From Peromyscus leucopus (lineage: Eukaryota > Chordata > Mammalia > Rodentia > Cricetidae), in NCBI RefSeq assembly GCF_004664715.2, contig NC_051071.1:4303501-4367500 (forward strand): a stretch of 64,000 nucleotides of DNA. Reading direction: 5' to 3'. Below the pieces are notes generated by a model that worked only from the letters and a program-made list of their open reading frames with translations, searched no databases and was not told the origin of the DNA. The position numbers were made by a program, and so were the translations under genes. Shown here piece after piece: positions 1 through 11,902 of the stretch. The stretch's first letter is position 1. Each line of letters opens with the position of its first letter.

Positions 1-1822
1 ATTTATTGTTGGTCTTATAACAGTGAACACTTACATGTTTCTGTGAGTCTAATCTTTTTTGTTTTCATGATTTTGCTTTAGAATCATGTCTGGGAATCCC
101 TTCCCAACATAAATATTTTAAAATTATTTAGCTCTGTTTTTTTAACCCTGAAAGTTTAAACCAATGTAGAATTTGTTTTCTTCCGTATTATGAGGCAAGA
201 ATCTGACTTAATTCTCTCTGCCAATTTAATGTATCAATTTGTCATAAATAACCATTATAAAATACTGGTTTTATTCCTAGACATCTAAATTTCAGTTATT
301 TTTATTGATATTATCCAATTGTCGAGTGCTTTAAATATACTTCAATTGATGTCCCATTGAGCAGTGACCCTTCTTTTTTCAAAGAATTTAGCTAGTCTAA
401 AAGTTGATAATTTTTCAGATAAGTTTGATAATAATTAGTCAAATTGAAGATATTTTATAACTTGAACTTTTGGGATTATTTGAAATATAAAGATTTAGAG
501 GGAGATTGGCATACACACACACATATATATGTATACACATATATATACACACATATACATGTAGACATGTATATCCATGTTCAACTTTTGGGGTTTGCCT
601 CCTAAAGACTTTGTTTCAGCTGTAGTATATAACTGCTGTGTTCCTCGTTAAGCATATTTCAAGATGTGTCCACGCCTTCATTGCTGCTGTCAGTAAAAGC
701 CACCCGTTTGTTTTATAAAGATTGCTGTGCAAACATATATAGATTTGATTCATTGTTTTATATTCTATTTCCTAGTCATTCAGTTTTGTAACAGATTTTT
801 GTTTTCTGGGTTTTCCAAGGGAATAACCATTCTTTTCCATTACTTCAGCTTTGTTTCCCTTTCTTAACTAACACACTGCATGGGTTCAAACCCAGTCCAT
901 AAAAGTACTGAAGAATTGGCTATAGCCAATTTTGCCTTATCCCTGATTTCAAAGAGACCTCCTAGGGCAGACTGTTTGCTAGAACTTTCTGTAGTTAGGG
1001 GTTGTTTTTCCATTGTCCAGTACATATGTCTACTGAGCATGTGGAATGTGACCGATGAGACAGAAAAACTGAATTTTCATTTTGTTTTAACTTAATGGAC
1101 TCAGGTTCTATGCTTTGGCAGCACACTCTAGGTCTTTTTTGTCAATTATGTTGACTATTTCAAATATGATTTCACATGATGATGGGTGAAAGTGAGATTG
1201 TTCCTTGCACAGTTGTCAACTATGTGCCGTAAGCGAGGTGTCAAAGAAGTCGAATGGCAGCTGGAGTGAGATGAGTTCAAAGGAGTCTTGTTTTCACCTG
1301 TTCGCTTGGTTATTAAGACTAAGTGTGGATAAAGTTTGACCCTTTATCTGTTTTCCCAATATACACTGTTTCTTTTTGTTGCTGTTTTTTTATTCTTTTT
1401 ATCATTTATTTGCTGTTGTATTGTGTATTAGTTAACTAACTTTGCAGTGTCTTTCTTGTTTTGTGTTGTTAATATTACTGCCAGTTTCCTACCCCAAACC
1501 TTGTTTTTACTTTTTTCAGTTTCTCTTTCTTTGTCTCCTAATTTCCAGACACCTTTTCTCCTAATCCTGTCTCCCCAATTCCTACCTTACAAATTCTTTA
1601 AAGACCTTCAGAAATGTATTTCTTCCACAAAAGAACTTATTCTTGATCTCCTGAATTAAAAGTAGTTTTCTCTCTATTGAGAGTAGTACTTAATTTGTGT
1701 CCTTTAAATTTACCATGTGAAAAAAAACCCAAATAAATAAAAATTACAATTTGGATGTTGGAGGTATAGTTAAGTTGTCCAGCATGCACAAAGCCTCGGA
1801 TTTTACATTCAGCATGTATGAA
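1..1822. other. AT-rich sequence with no recognised gene
   Basis: The stretch is AT-rich and carries no reading frame with family similarity that I can name. The short frames in it look like chance. The only clear internal structure is the CA/TA microsatellite listed separately. I see no promoter, CpG island or exon-like block. Confidence 0.5.
511..574. repeat. CA/TA microsatellite
   Basis: Alternating purine-pyrimidine runs of 'acac' and 'atat' follow each other and are interrupted by 'gtat' and 'gtag' units. It is an imperfect dinucleotide repeat of about 60 bp. Confidence 0.9.
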
Positions 1823-1965
1823 CTGGGCATGGTGGTGCATGCCTGTAATCCTAGCACTCAAGAGGTGGAGATAGCAGACAATAAGTTCAGGATTATCCTC
1901 TACTTAAATAAACACTGAGTTCGAGGCCAGTCATGGCTGCATGAGACCCTGTCTGAAGAAAAAAC
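1823..1965 (+). mobile_element. B1 SINE
   Basis: The sequence opens with 'ctgggcatggtggtgcatgc', followed by 'ctgtaatcctagcactc', 'gttcgaggccag' and 'gagaccctgtct', and ends in an A-rich tail. These are the ordered landmarks of a 7SL-derived B1. It is diverged and has an extra internal stretch, so it is an old copy. Confidence 0.85.
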
Positions 1966-2405
1966 ATTACTACTTGATCTGACACAGTGTCTTGCAGCTA
2001 CTGATGTACATATTTGTCCATTGTGAGTACATTGTCCAATGTTTGAATTATCTCATTGTCTACTGTCCATTTTCACCAATGTCCTAAGCTTTTGTTTATG
2101 TAGTTTTGTCCTTGGTATCACACATGGCTCTTCTTCCTTTAGGCATAACATTCATATTTTGTTTCCTTCCAAAGAAGGTCTCAACAAACAGATTTCTGCT
2201 CATCTCTTTAGTCAGAACTTAGGGTCATATGGGCATCACTATTTACTGGGGAATTTTGGAAACTGAATAGTTTTATCTGGGTGCTTTCCATATAAAAGGA
2301 ATTGGTATTCCTTCCTTTTATAAGAAAGAAAGAGAAATAAGTCTTGGATGGACACCCTGGAATATATGTCACAGATATAAAAGTTATGCTTAAAGATCTT
2401 AGGAC

Positions 2406-2556
2406 TAGTTGAGTATGGTGGCCCATGCTTATAATCTCAGCAGGTGGGGGAGCAAAAGGACTGGGAGTTCAAAGTCATTTCAACTACATATCAAGTTCAA
2501 GGCCAGTCTAGGTTACATAAGACTCTATCTCAAAAAATCCAAATAATAAACAAAAT
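2406..2556 (+). mobile_element. Diverged B1-type SINE
   Basis: B1 landmarks are present but eroded: 'tggtggcccatgcttataatctcagca', 'gttcaaggccagtctaggttacataagactctatctcaaaa', then an A-rich tail. It is an old B1 or proto-B1 copy in plus orientation. Confidence 0.7.
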
Positions 2557-2887
2557 AAAAACAGACATTATAATCTATGAGATGATAAGACACATGTAGA
2601 CAACAATTCAAGATGGTTGTGTGGTAAATTTCATGTGCACATGCAGATGTTACCAAATATTAGAGGTAGACAAACTGCTTTAAAGATGGAGTCCACTAGA
2701 AAATCTTTAGCTTAAAGGTGGAATTTGAATAGACCCATATAAGATGGATCAATAATTAAACAGAGGCATTTGTTGATTATTTTTGACAATATAAAATAAA
2801 TAGAGTGAAGACATACTTTTAAAGCAGTAGATTAGTTTAACAAGAATAGTGTACTTATACTGTTAAGGAATAGAAAAACCAGATGGT

Positions 2888-3205
2888 TAGGGCTGGAGAT
2901 GGCACAGGGGATAAAGACTTGCTAGGCAAGCATGAGGGTCTGACTTAGAGTCCTCAGCACCCACATAGAAAAGACAGGCATGGACTTGCATGCTTGTAGC
3001 CCCAACCCTGGAGGTCACGGACAAGCAGACCCTAGGAGTTCTCTGGCCAGCCAGTCTAACCAAAACAGTGAGCTCCAGGTTCAGTGAGAGATCTCTCAAG
3101 GGAATAAGGCAGAGAATACATGACATTCAAGGTCCTCCCCTGGCCTCTGCATGCCATGCACACCCATACAAACAGGTCAGCACACATGTATACACACAAG
3201 AGTAT
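2888..3205 (+). mobile_element. B4 SINE (tRNA head fused to B1-like body)
   Basis: A tRNA/ID-like head ('ggctggagatggcacagggg', 'aagcatgagggtctgac') leads into a B1-like middle ('catgcttgtagccccaac') and then the B4 tail ('gtgagctccaggttcagtgagaga', 'cctctgcatgcc', 'acacacaag'). This order is typical of the rodent B4 family, and the copy is nearly full length. Confidence 0.85.
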
Positions 3206-3850
3206 TGGATGGAAGAGATAAGTTGAGATAACATGATAGAAGGTTTGGATGGCACCATGCATTTGCAATCTGAAGTTACTTATATCACCAGAACCATTGT
3301 CAAGTTCTAGAAAGAGAGATAAAGTAAAAAGAGATAGAATACAGATACTGTGTTAGAGTCTAAAAAAATATTGCAAATTCATTCATTATAATTAATACCC
3401 AAGGATCTTTCTACCCAGTAGTGAAATTCATGACAGGTTTTTACCAAAGTAGTTGGTTATCATGCTCCCAATACCCCATATAGATGCTTGAGACTGTTCA
3501 CTGTTCTGTTAAAAAACAGTAAAGTCCTAGAAATAGACTCCTGCGAAACTTGAACTTCACCATTGCCAAGCAATTCTTTGTTTCTATTATCATTCTGACA
3601 AATATTTAAAATATTGTCAGTCTGTTTTCTCATATTAATAACCAAGTATAATCTTTCTTAATTAAACTCATTTCTCCAAGTTTGCACTGAATAATTTATA
3701 AAATGATTGTAAACATATTGGTGCAGTTTTGACTAAGTATGCTTTGTTAGCTATCACTTATCAGTCTAAAGTTATGTTTATTGAAGATGTTTAAACTTTA
3801 CAGCACACATGTTAACTTAATGGTTTCCTATTTATTTATTTGTTGGATGT

Positions 3851-3887
3851 TTCTTTCTTTCTCTCTTCCTTTCTTCCTTTCTTTCTT

Positions 3888-3937
<50 letters not shown>

Positions 3938-3967
3938 TTTTTCTTTCTTTCTTTCTTTCTTTCTTTT
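3851..3967. repeat. (TTTC)n microsatellite
   Basis: An almost pure tetranucleotide tract (TTTC on the plus strand, GAAA on the minus strand) directly abuts the A-tail end of a minus-strand B1. It probably grew out of that tail. Confidence 0.95.
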
Positions 3968-4070
3968 TGAGACATGGTCTTATTGTGTAGTTCAGACTCT
4001 ATGAAATTGTGGTTCTCCTGCCTCAGCCTCCTGAGTGCTAGGATTACAAGCATATGCCACCATACCCAAC
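3968..4070 (-). mobile_element. B1 SINE fragment
   Basis: Reading the plus strand, 'gagacatggtcttattgtgtag', 'cctgcctcagcctcctgagtgctaggattacaagcatatgccaccatacccaac' give the reverse complement of B1. It is truncated in the middle and joined at its 3' end to the TTTC tract. Confidence 0.8.
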
Positions 4071-4575
4071 TTCATTTTCCTTTTAAAATCAACCTTTATA
4101 CATTTTGTAGGTCCTTTTAAATAAGTGAGGTATATTAGATCTTTCCCCTAATATACTTATGAATTTTAAAAAATAACAGAAATTGCTTCAACTAGAAATC
4201 ACATAAAATACTAAGATTTGTCATGTACTACTTTAATAATGGCATCAATAAGACAATTTAAAAACACATAAAATTTGCTTTAAATTACTTTATAAATGAA
4301 CAACTGAAGCCTGACTTTCATTTCTTTAGCAACTAGAATATCACAGAATTTCCTTTCAAAATACCAAATGTCTCATCTTTCCAAATTCTTCTCTTTAATT
4401 ATCATAGGACCTTCCTACCAGAGTTTCACCAATAAAAATTTAACTTCAAGTAAGAACACAGATTACACAAATATTTACTGTGTTTCTCCAAACTACTTGA
4501 AATGTTAATGCTCATTGTTGGGAGTTACTATTCAACCCCATTGCCCTGAGGCTGGATTCATCTGTGGAACTTTGC
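4071..4575. other. Unassigned AT-rich interval
   Basis: I see no gene, SINE or LTR here. It separates a B1 from the 3' tail of the Pea15 retropseudogene. Confidence 0.4.
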
Positions 4576-5401
4576 TTTTTGTTGTTGTTGTTGTTGTATT
4601 TATAGTCAATGACCTTTATTCCAGGGTTAGAACAGGGCTATGCATGCTGCAAACAGAACACAGGCTGGGGACAACCTGACAGCAGCTCAGGGATAACAGG
4701 GTGGGTCAGTCTCTCGGGGCAGGTTAGTTTATTTAAAGTCTGTAGGGGTTTTTGCCTTATGGAGAAACTGCTTTAAAAGCACCCTCTCTTTTCTCCCATT
4801 TCTTCCATAAGGAAAGCTCCATCTCACTCTTGCTCTCATATACCATCCCAGACAAAAGGATGATTTATGCTTATTTCCTTTCTCCCAATTGTACAAGTGT
4901 GTCTTTTCATAAAAAAGGCAGACAGCACTAGGGAGACTAAGGAAGGACCTTTAAGGCAAAACTGGAGGCTTCGAGGTTTGTGTGTTAAGACAGGGGTCTG
5001 CAGCAGTGGCAGGAGGGGATGGACAGACCAGACTGGGCTAGGACTTGAAGGTGCTGTATGCACTCTGGCTTCTTTCCTCTACTGACACTGGTCCTCCCCT
5101 CCCTATAAGGCTTTGCTCCCACATCCTAGAAGCTCCTACCTTCAACTTCCTCTACATAGTCTCTGAGCTAGAATGTAAATTTAAGGTTTGCTGTGGTTGG
5201 TTTAAATGCTTTCTTTTCTGTTTGGACTATGTAACAATGTGGCTCTGCCACTCCCTTCACTGTGGCATCCCTCCCACTCCTGTCCTGGACTAGACAATAA
5301 GTTAATGCTCAAAACCACAAAAAAGGGCAGACATGGCAGTGCGGGTTTAATATATGTATATGTAGAAAACACACACACACACATACATACATACATACAC
5401 A

Positions 5402-5433
<32 letters not shown>

Positions 5434-6946
5434 TAGTTAGCATGGTCGAGATGGGGAAGAGCATTTGGGGACAGGTAGGAAGCGGGGTTCACTCACTGTG
5501 CTCTAATGATTTGGCTGTGAGACATCCCTAAACCCAAATGAGAAAGGTTACCAAGTCTCTTCCTGGATTGAATTGTGGTGGTAATCAGTACAAAGGAAAC
5601 CACTGTCACTAACTTCTTTCTTGCTTGGGGTATTCTAAACTGTAAAATGGGAGGGTTGCCACAATATTCGTACTGGGACCCTGTAGGTGTGGGCAGGTTG
5701 AGGTCAAAACTTACGGATCTCACTTCCCAACCTCCCAAGGCTCAAGGTCAGTATATCCAACAGTCTGTGCCTTTCTCCCCCTGCATCTCCACCTCAGGAT
5801 CAGTAGTGTGTGGTCTCAGCATAGTCTCTCCAGAGCAGAAGTTAGGGACAGTACAGCAACTGCTGGATTCTCCGTGGGGTTTGATCTTTGGGGCCAGGAA
5901 AAGATCTAGTGATATTCTTATTAAGATTTCTGGCTTATACCCATCCCAGGCCCATGACAAGGGCATAAAAGAGGGCCTCCTGGTGTGGCCTTTAACATAA
6001 GGAATAGCAGGAAACGGGGTTCTAGCCATCCCAGCATAGAGTACAAACACTGAACAATGGCTCTTCTTTGACCTTCCAGGTGGAGGTTAAGTAGTTTCTT
6101 TGTCTTTCTTCACCGCTGTTTTTCTTGAGTTCTAATCATCTCTCCCATCTTCATCTTAGCTCCTTAATGTAGGAAAATGCAAGTCCTTTGTGTTTCCATC
6201 CTTTAAAGATGTGAGGGAGGAGAGGAGGAAAGGGAAGGACAAGGAGTGTGCCAATTTCTGTTTACATAGAAATAGCCTCTATTCCCCCCTGTAGTGGGGA
6301 AATTAAGCCCCCACCTCCCTTGACTTCAGTCCCCTCATGAGGATGAAGAACTAGATGAGCTAGACAGACAGGGCTCCAGCACACAAACACACATGCTCAT
6401 AATAAGGAGGTTAGGATGAAGTTTGGGCAGGGGTTACACTAGTCATCCCATTGAAGATGGTAAAGGGAGTGGTATGATAAAGATCCAAATTTCCTCCTTT
6501 TCCTACCCCTTGCTGAGGTGGGAGAGCCAATTTGATGATTTCTTTCTCAGAGGGCTGTCTGTTAGTGTCTTTGTACTTCTTGGCACTGGGGATATGGGTT
6601 AGCTTGGTGTCCAGCTCATCCTCCTCAGACTACAGCACACAGGTTCTGTACTCAACCACCATAGTGAGTAAGTCAGGACAGCTGGATATCTCAAAGATGT
6701 GCTCAATGAAGGAAAGGTTGTCTTTGCCCAGCTGTGGCTTTCCAGGAAGTTAAGCCAAGCACTGCATGTGGTGATCTCCTTACTCTTCTTGTTCGGGATA
6801 TCCTTCTTGCAGAAAGACTTGAGCTGTTTCAGATCTTCAAGGATGAATTTGGTCATATCCTGAAGGAGAGTCCCATACTGTGCCTTGCTTCCTCTGGAGC
6901 TGAGAGCTCAGGGCATGGGCACTCCTGGTCCCCAGTTCCTAAACTG
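4576..6946 (-). pseudogene. Pea15: Processed pseudogene of Pea15 (main body)
   Basis: On the minus strand the segment at about 6505-6886 encodes a degraded copy of PEA15, a small death-effector-domain adaptor of ERK signalling. Recognisable blocks include '[16 protein letters not shown]', '[14 protein letters not shown]', '[12 protein letters not shown]' and '[21 protein letters not shown]', which follow the order in the parent. No introns interrupt them. The start codon is AAG (6886-6884), and there are frameshifts and stops. Downstream lies about 1.9 kb that fits a long 3' UTR, a reversed AATAAA signal at 4615-4620, and a tail grown into (CAA)n at 4576-4597. This is an L1-mediated mRNA copy, not a gene. 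A CA repeat interrupts the UTR near 5.4 kb. Confidence 0.9.
5369..5432. repeat. (CA)n microsatellite with CATA units
   Basis: Runs of 'ac' mixed with 'atac' units lie inside the 3' UTR part of the Pea15 pseudogene. Confidence 0.95.
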
Positions 6947-7967
6947 TGGTAGATTATTGGATCTACTTTAATCTGAAAAACAACTGTTAATCTTAAAATA
7001 CTTTACATTGGTATGGATTTTGGTTTTCTTGATACAAATTTAAAGTTAATTTTGTTATACTATATGTATATTTCTGCTCTTGCTTGGGGTATTATGTTTA
7101 TACAGCTCATTTGGCACTGTAATCTATAATTAAAATATATGGATTAATAGTCATCTATAATAATTAAACTTATAATCATATTAATTAGGTTTTCTAGATA
7201 AACAAAGATATATTTCAAATAGATAGGAAATCTTCAAACATTTCAAAGACCTACAGAATATGGCATTTAAAATATTTTAAGAACTTAGACTTTTCTGGAC
7301 AATGAGACATGTCTGTTCCTGGCAGCACCAATTACTTCAAAGAAGATGATGGGCATTGAAGAAACTCTTTATGGAGTTTGCTTACAATGTGGAAAAGGCT
7401 AACAACCATTTGGGCAAGAAACTGCTCTTGCCTGGACTGCTTGATTAAACTGGACATGCAGGACCTGTAGGAAGGTAACTGCTGAACTTTGCCAAAACAA
7501 GACAAGATAGTCCTTTAGGTTCCTGCTTCACAGAAGAAACTGCCAGACATTCTGCAGGACACAGAGGAAAGTGACTGATGAACTTTGCCATTAGGTTGAA
7601 CAACCCTTCAAATTTCATGCTTCACCAAAAAATATGCCAGAGATTATAGACCTATAGGCTAAAGATGGATGCCCCAACATTGCAGAGGAACTTTGGGTAA
7701 CTGTCCAGGCAGCCAGATGTCTCTGTTGTTTCTAGAATTTTGGAAGTTGCTTACAATGCACTTCCTGTCTACTCAAATAGTATTATATATTTCTGAGGTC
7801 TTTGATCTAGTTAAAGACTAGATAATTATATAGTTTTCCTTAGTTATGATACAAATAGACTAGATATTATAACTGTAATTCTTGCTTGATAACTGTTTAG
7901 TTATATGTAATTTTACTATGTTAAAGTTAAAACCTTCCTTTTTGATTAGACAGAAAAGGGGAAGTGC
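6947..7967 (+). mobile_element. Internal 3' region of an LTR retroelement (cricetid, possibly mys-like)
   Basis: This non-coding, AT-rich segment sits immediately upstream of an LTR in the same orientation. It ends in a purine-rich stretch, 'cagaaaaggggaag' (7951-7964), which fits a polypurine tract. Inside are imperfect repeats of a 'caggac...gaggaaagtgactg...tgaactttgcca' motif around 7460-7590. I see no gag, pol or env reading frame. A related patch lies inside the L1 at 50.3 kb, so the family is repetitive. The family name is a guess from general knowledge. Confidence 0.65.
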
Positions 7968-8333
7968 TGTGGGATGGTCTTTCTGTATACTGTGAATATG
8001 TCTTACTACCATGGATTAATAAAGAAGCTGATTTGGCCTATGACAAGGTAGGATAGTGCCAGGTGGGAAAGTTGAACTGAATATAGGGAGAAAGAAGGGT
8101 GGAGTAGAGGTAGATATCAGCATGCTGCCCAAGGAGCAACAAGATGCCAGCAGACCGGTAACACTGTGGCCATATGGCAACACATCACTTTATAGAAATG
8201 GGTTAATTTAAGATGAAAGAGCTAGCTAACAAAAAGCCTGAGCCATAGACTAAACAGTTTGCAATTAATATAAGTCTCTGTGTGTTGACTTGGGATCGAG
8301 TGGCTGCAGGACACAGGAAAACTTCCAGCTACA
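7968..8333 (+). mobile_element. LTR (3' LTR of the preceding element)
   Basis: The segment starts with TG right after the purine tract and ends with 'ccagctaca', giving TG...CA termini and a length of 366 bp. It carries an AATAAA at about 8018-8023. The size and the position after a polypurine tract fit a class II-type LTR. No 5' LTR of this copy is present in the window. Confidence 0.75.
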
Positions 8334-8512
8334 TCTTCATGGGGGATGTTGGTCATAACCTGAAGGAGAATCCTGTACTCTGCCTTGCCACCTCTGGAGC
8401 TGAGAGCTCAGAGCATGGGCATTCCTGGTCCCTGGTTCCTAAGCTGCCTCTGGAGTCTGCTTCTTGGCTCTCAGGCACCTGCTGTCTCAAGCATAGCACC
8501 TGGGGTTTATTT
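8334..8512 (-). pseudogene. Pea15: Second copy of the Pea15 pseudogene 5' end
   Basis: The first about 115 bp repeat the sequence at 6832-6946 at an exact offset of 1,500 bp, including the AAG in place of the start codon (8386-8384). It then continues into Pea15 5' UTR-like sequence that the first copy lacks. The shared inactivated start suggests that both came from one already dead retrocopy. Confidence 0.75.
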
Positions 8513-8530
8513 AATGGGTTTGTTTTTGTT

Positions 8531-8714
8531 TTATTTTTATGTGAATGAATGCTTTGCCTGCATATATGTATGTGTACCAGGTGTGTGCCTGGTGCTTGTG
8601 GAGGCCAGAAGAGGGTGTCTGATCCTCTGGAACTGGAGTTATAGATGGTTGTGAGCTGAAAGGTAGATCTTCTGTAAGTAGTAGGTGCTCTTGTTAAGCC
8701 ATCTCTCCTGGCCC
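8531..8714 (-). mobile_element. B3 SINE
   Basis: On the plus strand one reads 'tttatgtgaatgaatgc', 'gtgcctggtgcttgtggaggccagaagagggtgtctgatcc', 'ctggaactggagttatagatggttgtgagctg' and 'aagccatctctcctggccc'. That is the reverse complement of a full-length B3 with its tRNA-derived head on the right. Confidence 0.9.
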
Positions 8715-9216
8715 AATCCCCACTTGCTTTGTGACTAGACTATATTAGTGAATGTAACATGAAGTCTAAATAAGCTTGCATTCTTCATCTTGGGTTTCAC
8801 ACACTGGTAATTAGTAATGAGGAGGGCTTTTTGTTTGGTAGTTGATGATCAGGTTGGGTACCAATATCAGCACAGGTGGAGAATACTACAACCCAGCCTA
8901 CATTTGAATGATACTTCCTCATTTAATTCCAGCATATACTGGATGATCTATGGTCAGTATACAGACCTATGACCATGGAGATAATGGTTGGTATTATAAG
9001 TCCCTGAATTCAAGAAGTTTTGTTATACAGGATAACTTGTGGCAGTAGCTGACAAAAAGTTATTACCCTGAAGAACATGCGTATATTCTTTAACAAAAAG
9101 AAAATCACTGCTTAATTAAAAAATAATAGTATGTAACACTAATTGAGAGTTTCTTTTGGCTGGTGATAACTATAAATTTTATTGAGTAAAATGCCTGAAA
9201 CAAGGCATGGGTTTCC
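8715..9216. other. Unassigned interval
   Basis: I recognise no gene or repeat family here. It is of average composition and without long reading frames. Confidence 0.4.
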
Positions 9217-9318
9217 TTGTTTTTGTTTGCTTGTTGTTTTTGTTTGCTTGTTGTTTTTGTTTGCTTGTTGTTTTTGTTTGCTTGTTGTTTTTGTTTGTTT
9301 CTTTTTTGTTTGTTTGTT
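9217..9318. repeat. 17-bp minisatellite, five units
   Basis: The unit 'ttgtttttgtttgcttg' is repeated at 9217, 9234, 9251, 9268 and 9285, with the last copy slightly changed. It then runs into (TTTG)n. It abuts the tail end of a minus-strand B1 and so derives from an expanded A-rich tail. Confidence 0.95.
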
Positions 9319-9462
9319 TTTCGAGACAGGGTTTCTCTGTATAGCTTTGTACCTTTCCTGGAACTTGCTTTAGAGACCAGGATGGCCTCAAACTCACAGA
9401 GATCCACCTGCCTCTGCCTCTCAAGTGCTGGGATTAAAGGTGTTCGCCACCACCACCTTGTT
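9319..9462 (-). mobile_element. B1 SINE
   Basis: 'tcgagacagggtttctctgtatagctttgtacctttcctggaactt' followed by 'ctcaaactcacagagatccacctgcctctgcctc' and 'gtgctgggattaaaggtgt' is a nearly full-length reversed B1. Its tail is the minisatellite on the left. Confidence 0.92.
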
Positions 9463-10808
9463 TGTTTCTTAACTAATCCCATTCTTCAGGACAAGTCATT
9501 ATAAAATGAAGTGGCTTAGAAGCCTTTGCCTACCTTCCCACACACCAGGCAATCAGCATATATTTACTGAGCACTTTCTATTTGCCAGGGGTTGCAAAGT
9601 GTGTGTTACCCCATTTTTTGCTGGACTGAGAAATCGGGTCAGGAGACAGAAGAGACAGGTTCAAATTTCATGGCTAGGGAATTACAGTCTTAGGATCTGA
9701 CGGGGTGTGTCTCACTGAAAAGATCACCCCATTATTATAATTGTATTCTTCATGTTCAGCTTGGTAGAACTAAGGGGAAATGGAGTTTTTAAAGTAATAC
9801 ATGTAGCATTTGAGAGTGTGATTCCAGCTCACTTCCCACATGATTCAGATGACACCAAGAATCACCTCAGCATTCAGAACTCTACATGTGCTTAGTGTAA
9901 TGCCTAATCCCTTCTCTAGCCTTGAAGGCTCTCCCTTCATTCCAACTGATTCCCAGGACTTATTCTCTAGTGTTCCTTCTCAGTGCTTCAGGAAGCTGCC
10001 TGAATTTGGGCTGTAATACAGGCATGGAGCTCCACCCTTTCTGGTCTTTCCTGACCACACCTGCAGACGTTTTAGTTTTGCTAAGAGTCCCCTTACATAT
10101 GATCTTCCACACTTTGCCCATGGGAGCCAGTGTACTTTCCTCTTCTGTTTCCCAGAGAAACTTCCTTTGAAGACTTGCTAGTCTAGAACCCAAATTCAAG
10201 AGTGACATCCCCAGCTGGAGTATCAGTATGTCAGTATGTATGTGCATTCTCTGTATCTCATTAACAGCAAAAATAGTGTGACTCTTAGGAAAGAGCATGA
10301 GTTGGAATTAGTCCATTAATCTGACAGTCTCCTCTGTGCTTGATTTTAATTTTAAAATTGGATTGCATTGAATTTTCAACATTAACTATTGTGTTCAATT
10401 AATTTTAAATGGTGAGAAGTAAAGTAGTCTAATATAAGAAAGCACTACTCTGTTCTTAGACTAGAAATGATACTTGATTTTACATAACTAAAGAAAAAAC
10501 CTTCTTTAGAATATGCTGGCTTCCCACCTTTTTTCTAAAAATGTGATTTACAAAATTTACCAAATCAGTCTGGATGTCAGCATTTTCTGTAGCTTTTTCC
10601 AGACCACATTCCCCATTAGGTATTCAGAGTGAATTTAAGGAGTTTGAAAACTGGATTTGTTTGTAAGACAAGAATTTAGACACTGACACAATTTTAGATA
10701 GTCTAAAACACATTGTTCTGCAACATCGGGAAGTAGCTGAAGATTGCTGTCTACCCCTGGACAAGCCAGGCCCAGTGTCTTATATCATATCGTTTGCTAC
10801 TGAAATTT
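9463..10808. other. Unassigned 1.3-kb interval
   Basis: I see no recognisable gene, SINE or LTR. The reading frames are under about 115 codons and show no family motif. Confidence 0.4.
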
Positions 10809-11010
10809 TAATTTCTTTTTTTTTAATTTTATTTATTTTATTTTACAATACCATTCAGTTCTACATATCAGCCACAGGTTCCCCTATTCTCCCCACTCCC
10901 ACTCCCTCCCCTTCCCCCAGTCCACCCCCCATTCCCACCTCCTCCAGGGCAAATCCTCCCCCGAGGACTGCAATCAACCTGGTAGACTCAGTCCAGGCAG
11001 GTCCAGTCTG
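10809..11010 (-). mobile_element. L1 3' UTR end, strongly 5'-truncated
   Basis: A T-rich stretch (reversed A tail) is followed by 'ttttacaataccattcag', 'gttctacatatcagccacag', a C-rich block and 'tagactcagtccaggcaggtcc'. The same sequence begins the L1 at 30,480. Only the last 200 bp of the element were inserted. Confidence 0.88.
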
Positions 11011-11564
11011 AAATTTTAATTTCTGTCAGGATTATTTTTAATGGGAAAAAAAGCTGAATACCAACTGACCAAAAGAACTTGAATTATCTCTTTTATCTAA
11101 TATAATCTTAATTTATTCATCTTTAATTTACAGAGCAGTTTGCCTGGTAATTTGGCAGGCATTAGTTTCTTACCTAAGGTACTACTTTAGTGGATTTTTG
11201 AAGAACTCATTTTTTTCTCACATTCCATGATCATAGAGGCCTGGGTTTTTTGATTGAGCAAACATTATTCTTTTTATTAAACAAAGCATTGCATTTGGGG
11301 ATATTTGAATTTATAAACAATAATAAAAAGCAGTGAGTGAAAGATGACGTGGATCCTGCATGTGAGATGCATTTGAAGGTGTGTATTTTAAGATTCTATG
11401 TGGAACACTGCAGGGAAGCCCTTTAGTTGAGTCAATACTAAGATTGTATACAAAGTGCTTTCTCTTATGTGAAACTTGACCAAATTCTGTAACCTACTCA
11501 CTTCTCATTCTGTACATGTTAAATGCAAAGTGTGTTGCTCTACTTCCTTTAAAAAGTGTTGTTA
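11011..11564. other. Unassigned interval
   Basis: AT-rich sequence with no feature that I can support. Confidence 0.4.
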
Positions 11565-11790
11565 AAGGAGCTGGTGAGACAGTTTAGCTGGTAAAGGCAC
11601 CTGATGACTGAAGTTCAATCCCCAGGATTCACATGGAGGAAGGAGAGAACCAACTCCTGTACGTTGCCCTCAGACCTCCACACATGCTTCATGGAAGGTA
11701 CATGCACACATATCTGTGTGTACACACACAGACGCACAGTGCACACACATAAAATAAACACATAAAATGTAAGAAAAATAAAATAATTTA
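11565..11790 (+). mobile_element. tRNA-head SINE (B2/B3/B4 superfamily)
   Basis: A head 'ggagctggtgagac' with 'aaaggcacctgatgactgaagttcaatccccagg' leads to 'acatggaggaaggagagaacc', 'cctcagacctccacac' and a CA-rich, A-rich end. Similar copies occur at 20.8, 23.6, 40.5, 44.7 and 58.8 kb. I do not assign a subfamily. Confidence 0.75.
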
Positions 11791-11902
11791 CAAGTGTTGG
11801 TTAATGTGAGTGATCACGGTGGAAAAGAAAGGTCATTCTGATAGCCATTCTGCAGGCTGGAAGTCCATAGTTCTCAAATCCTAAATGGTTAAAAGATGGT
11901 TC

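Noticed and set aside
5575..6000. A 141-codon plus-strand frame.
   Set aside because: It lies antisense to the 3' UTR of the Pea15 pseudogene and shows no domain; it is a chance frame.
9105..9482. A 125-codon minus-strand frame rich in Lys, Asn and Gln.
   Set aside because: It is the translation of the 17-bp minisatellite and the adjoining B1.
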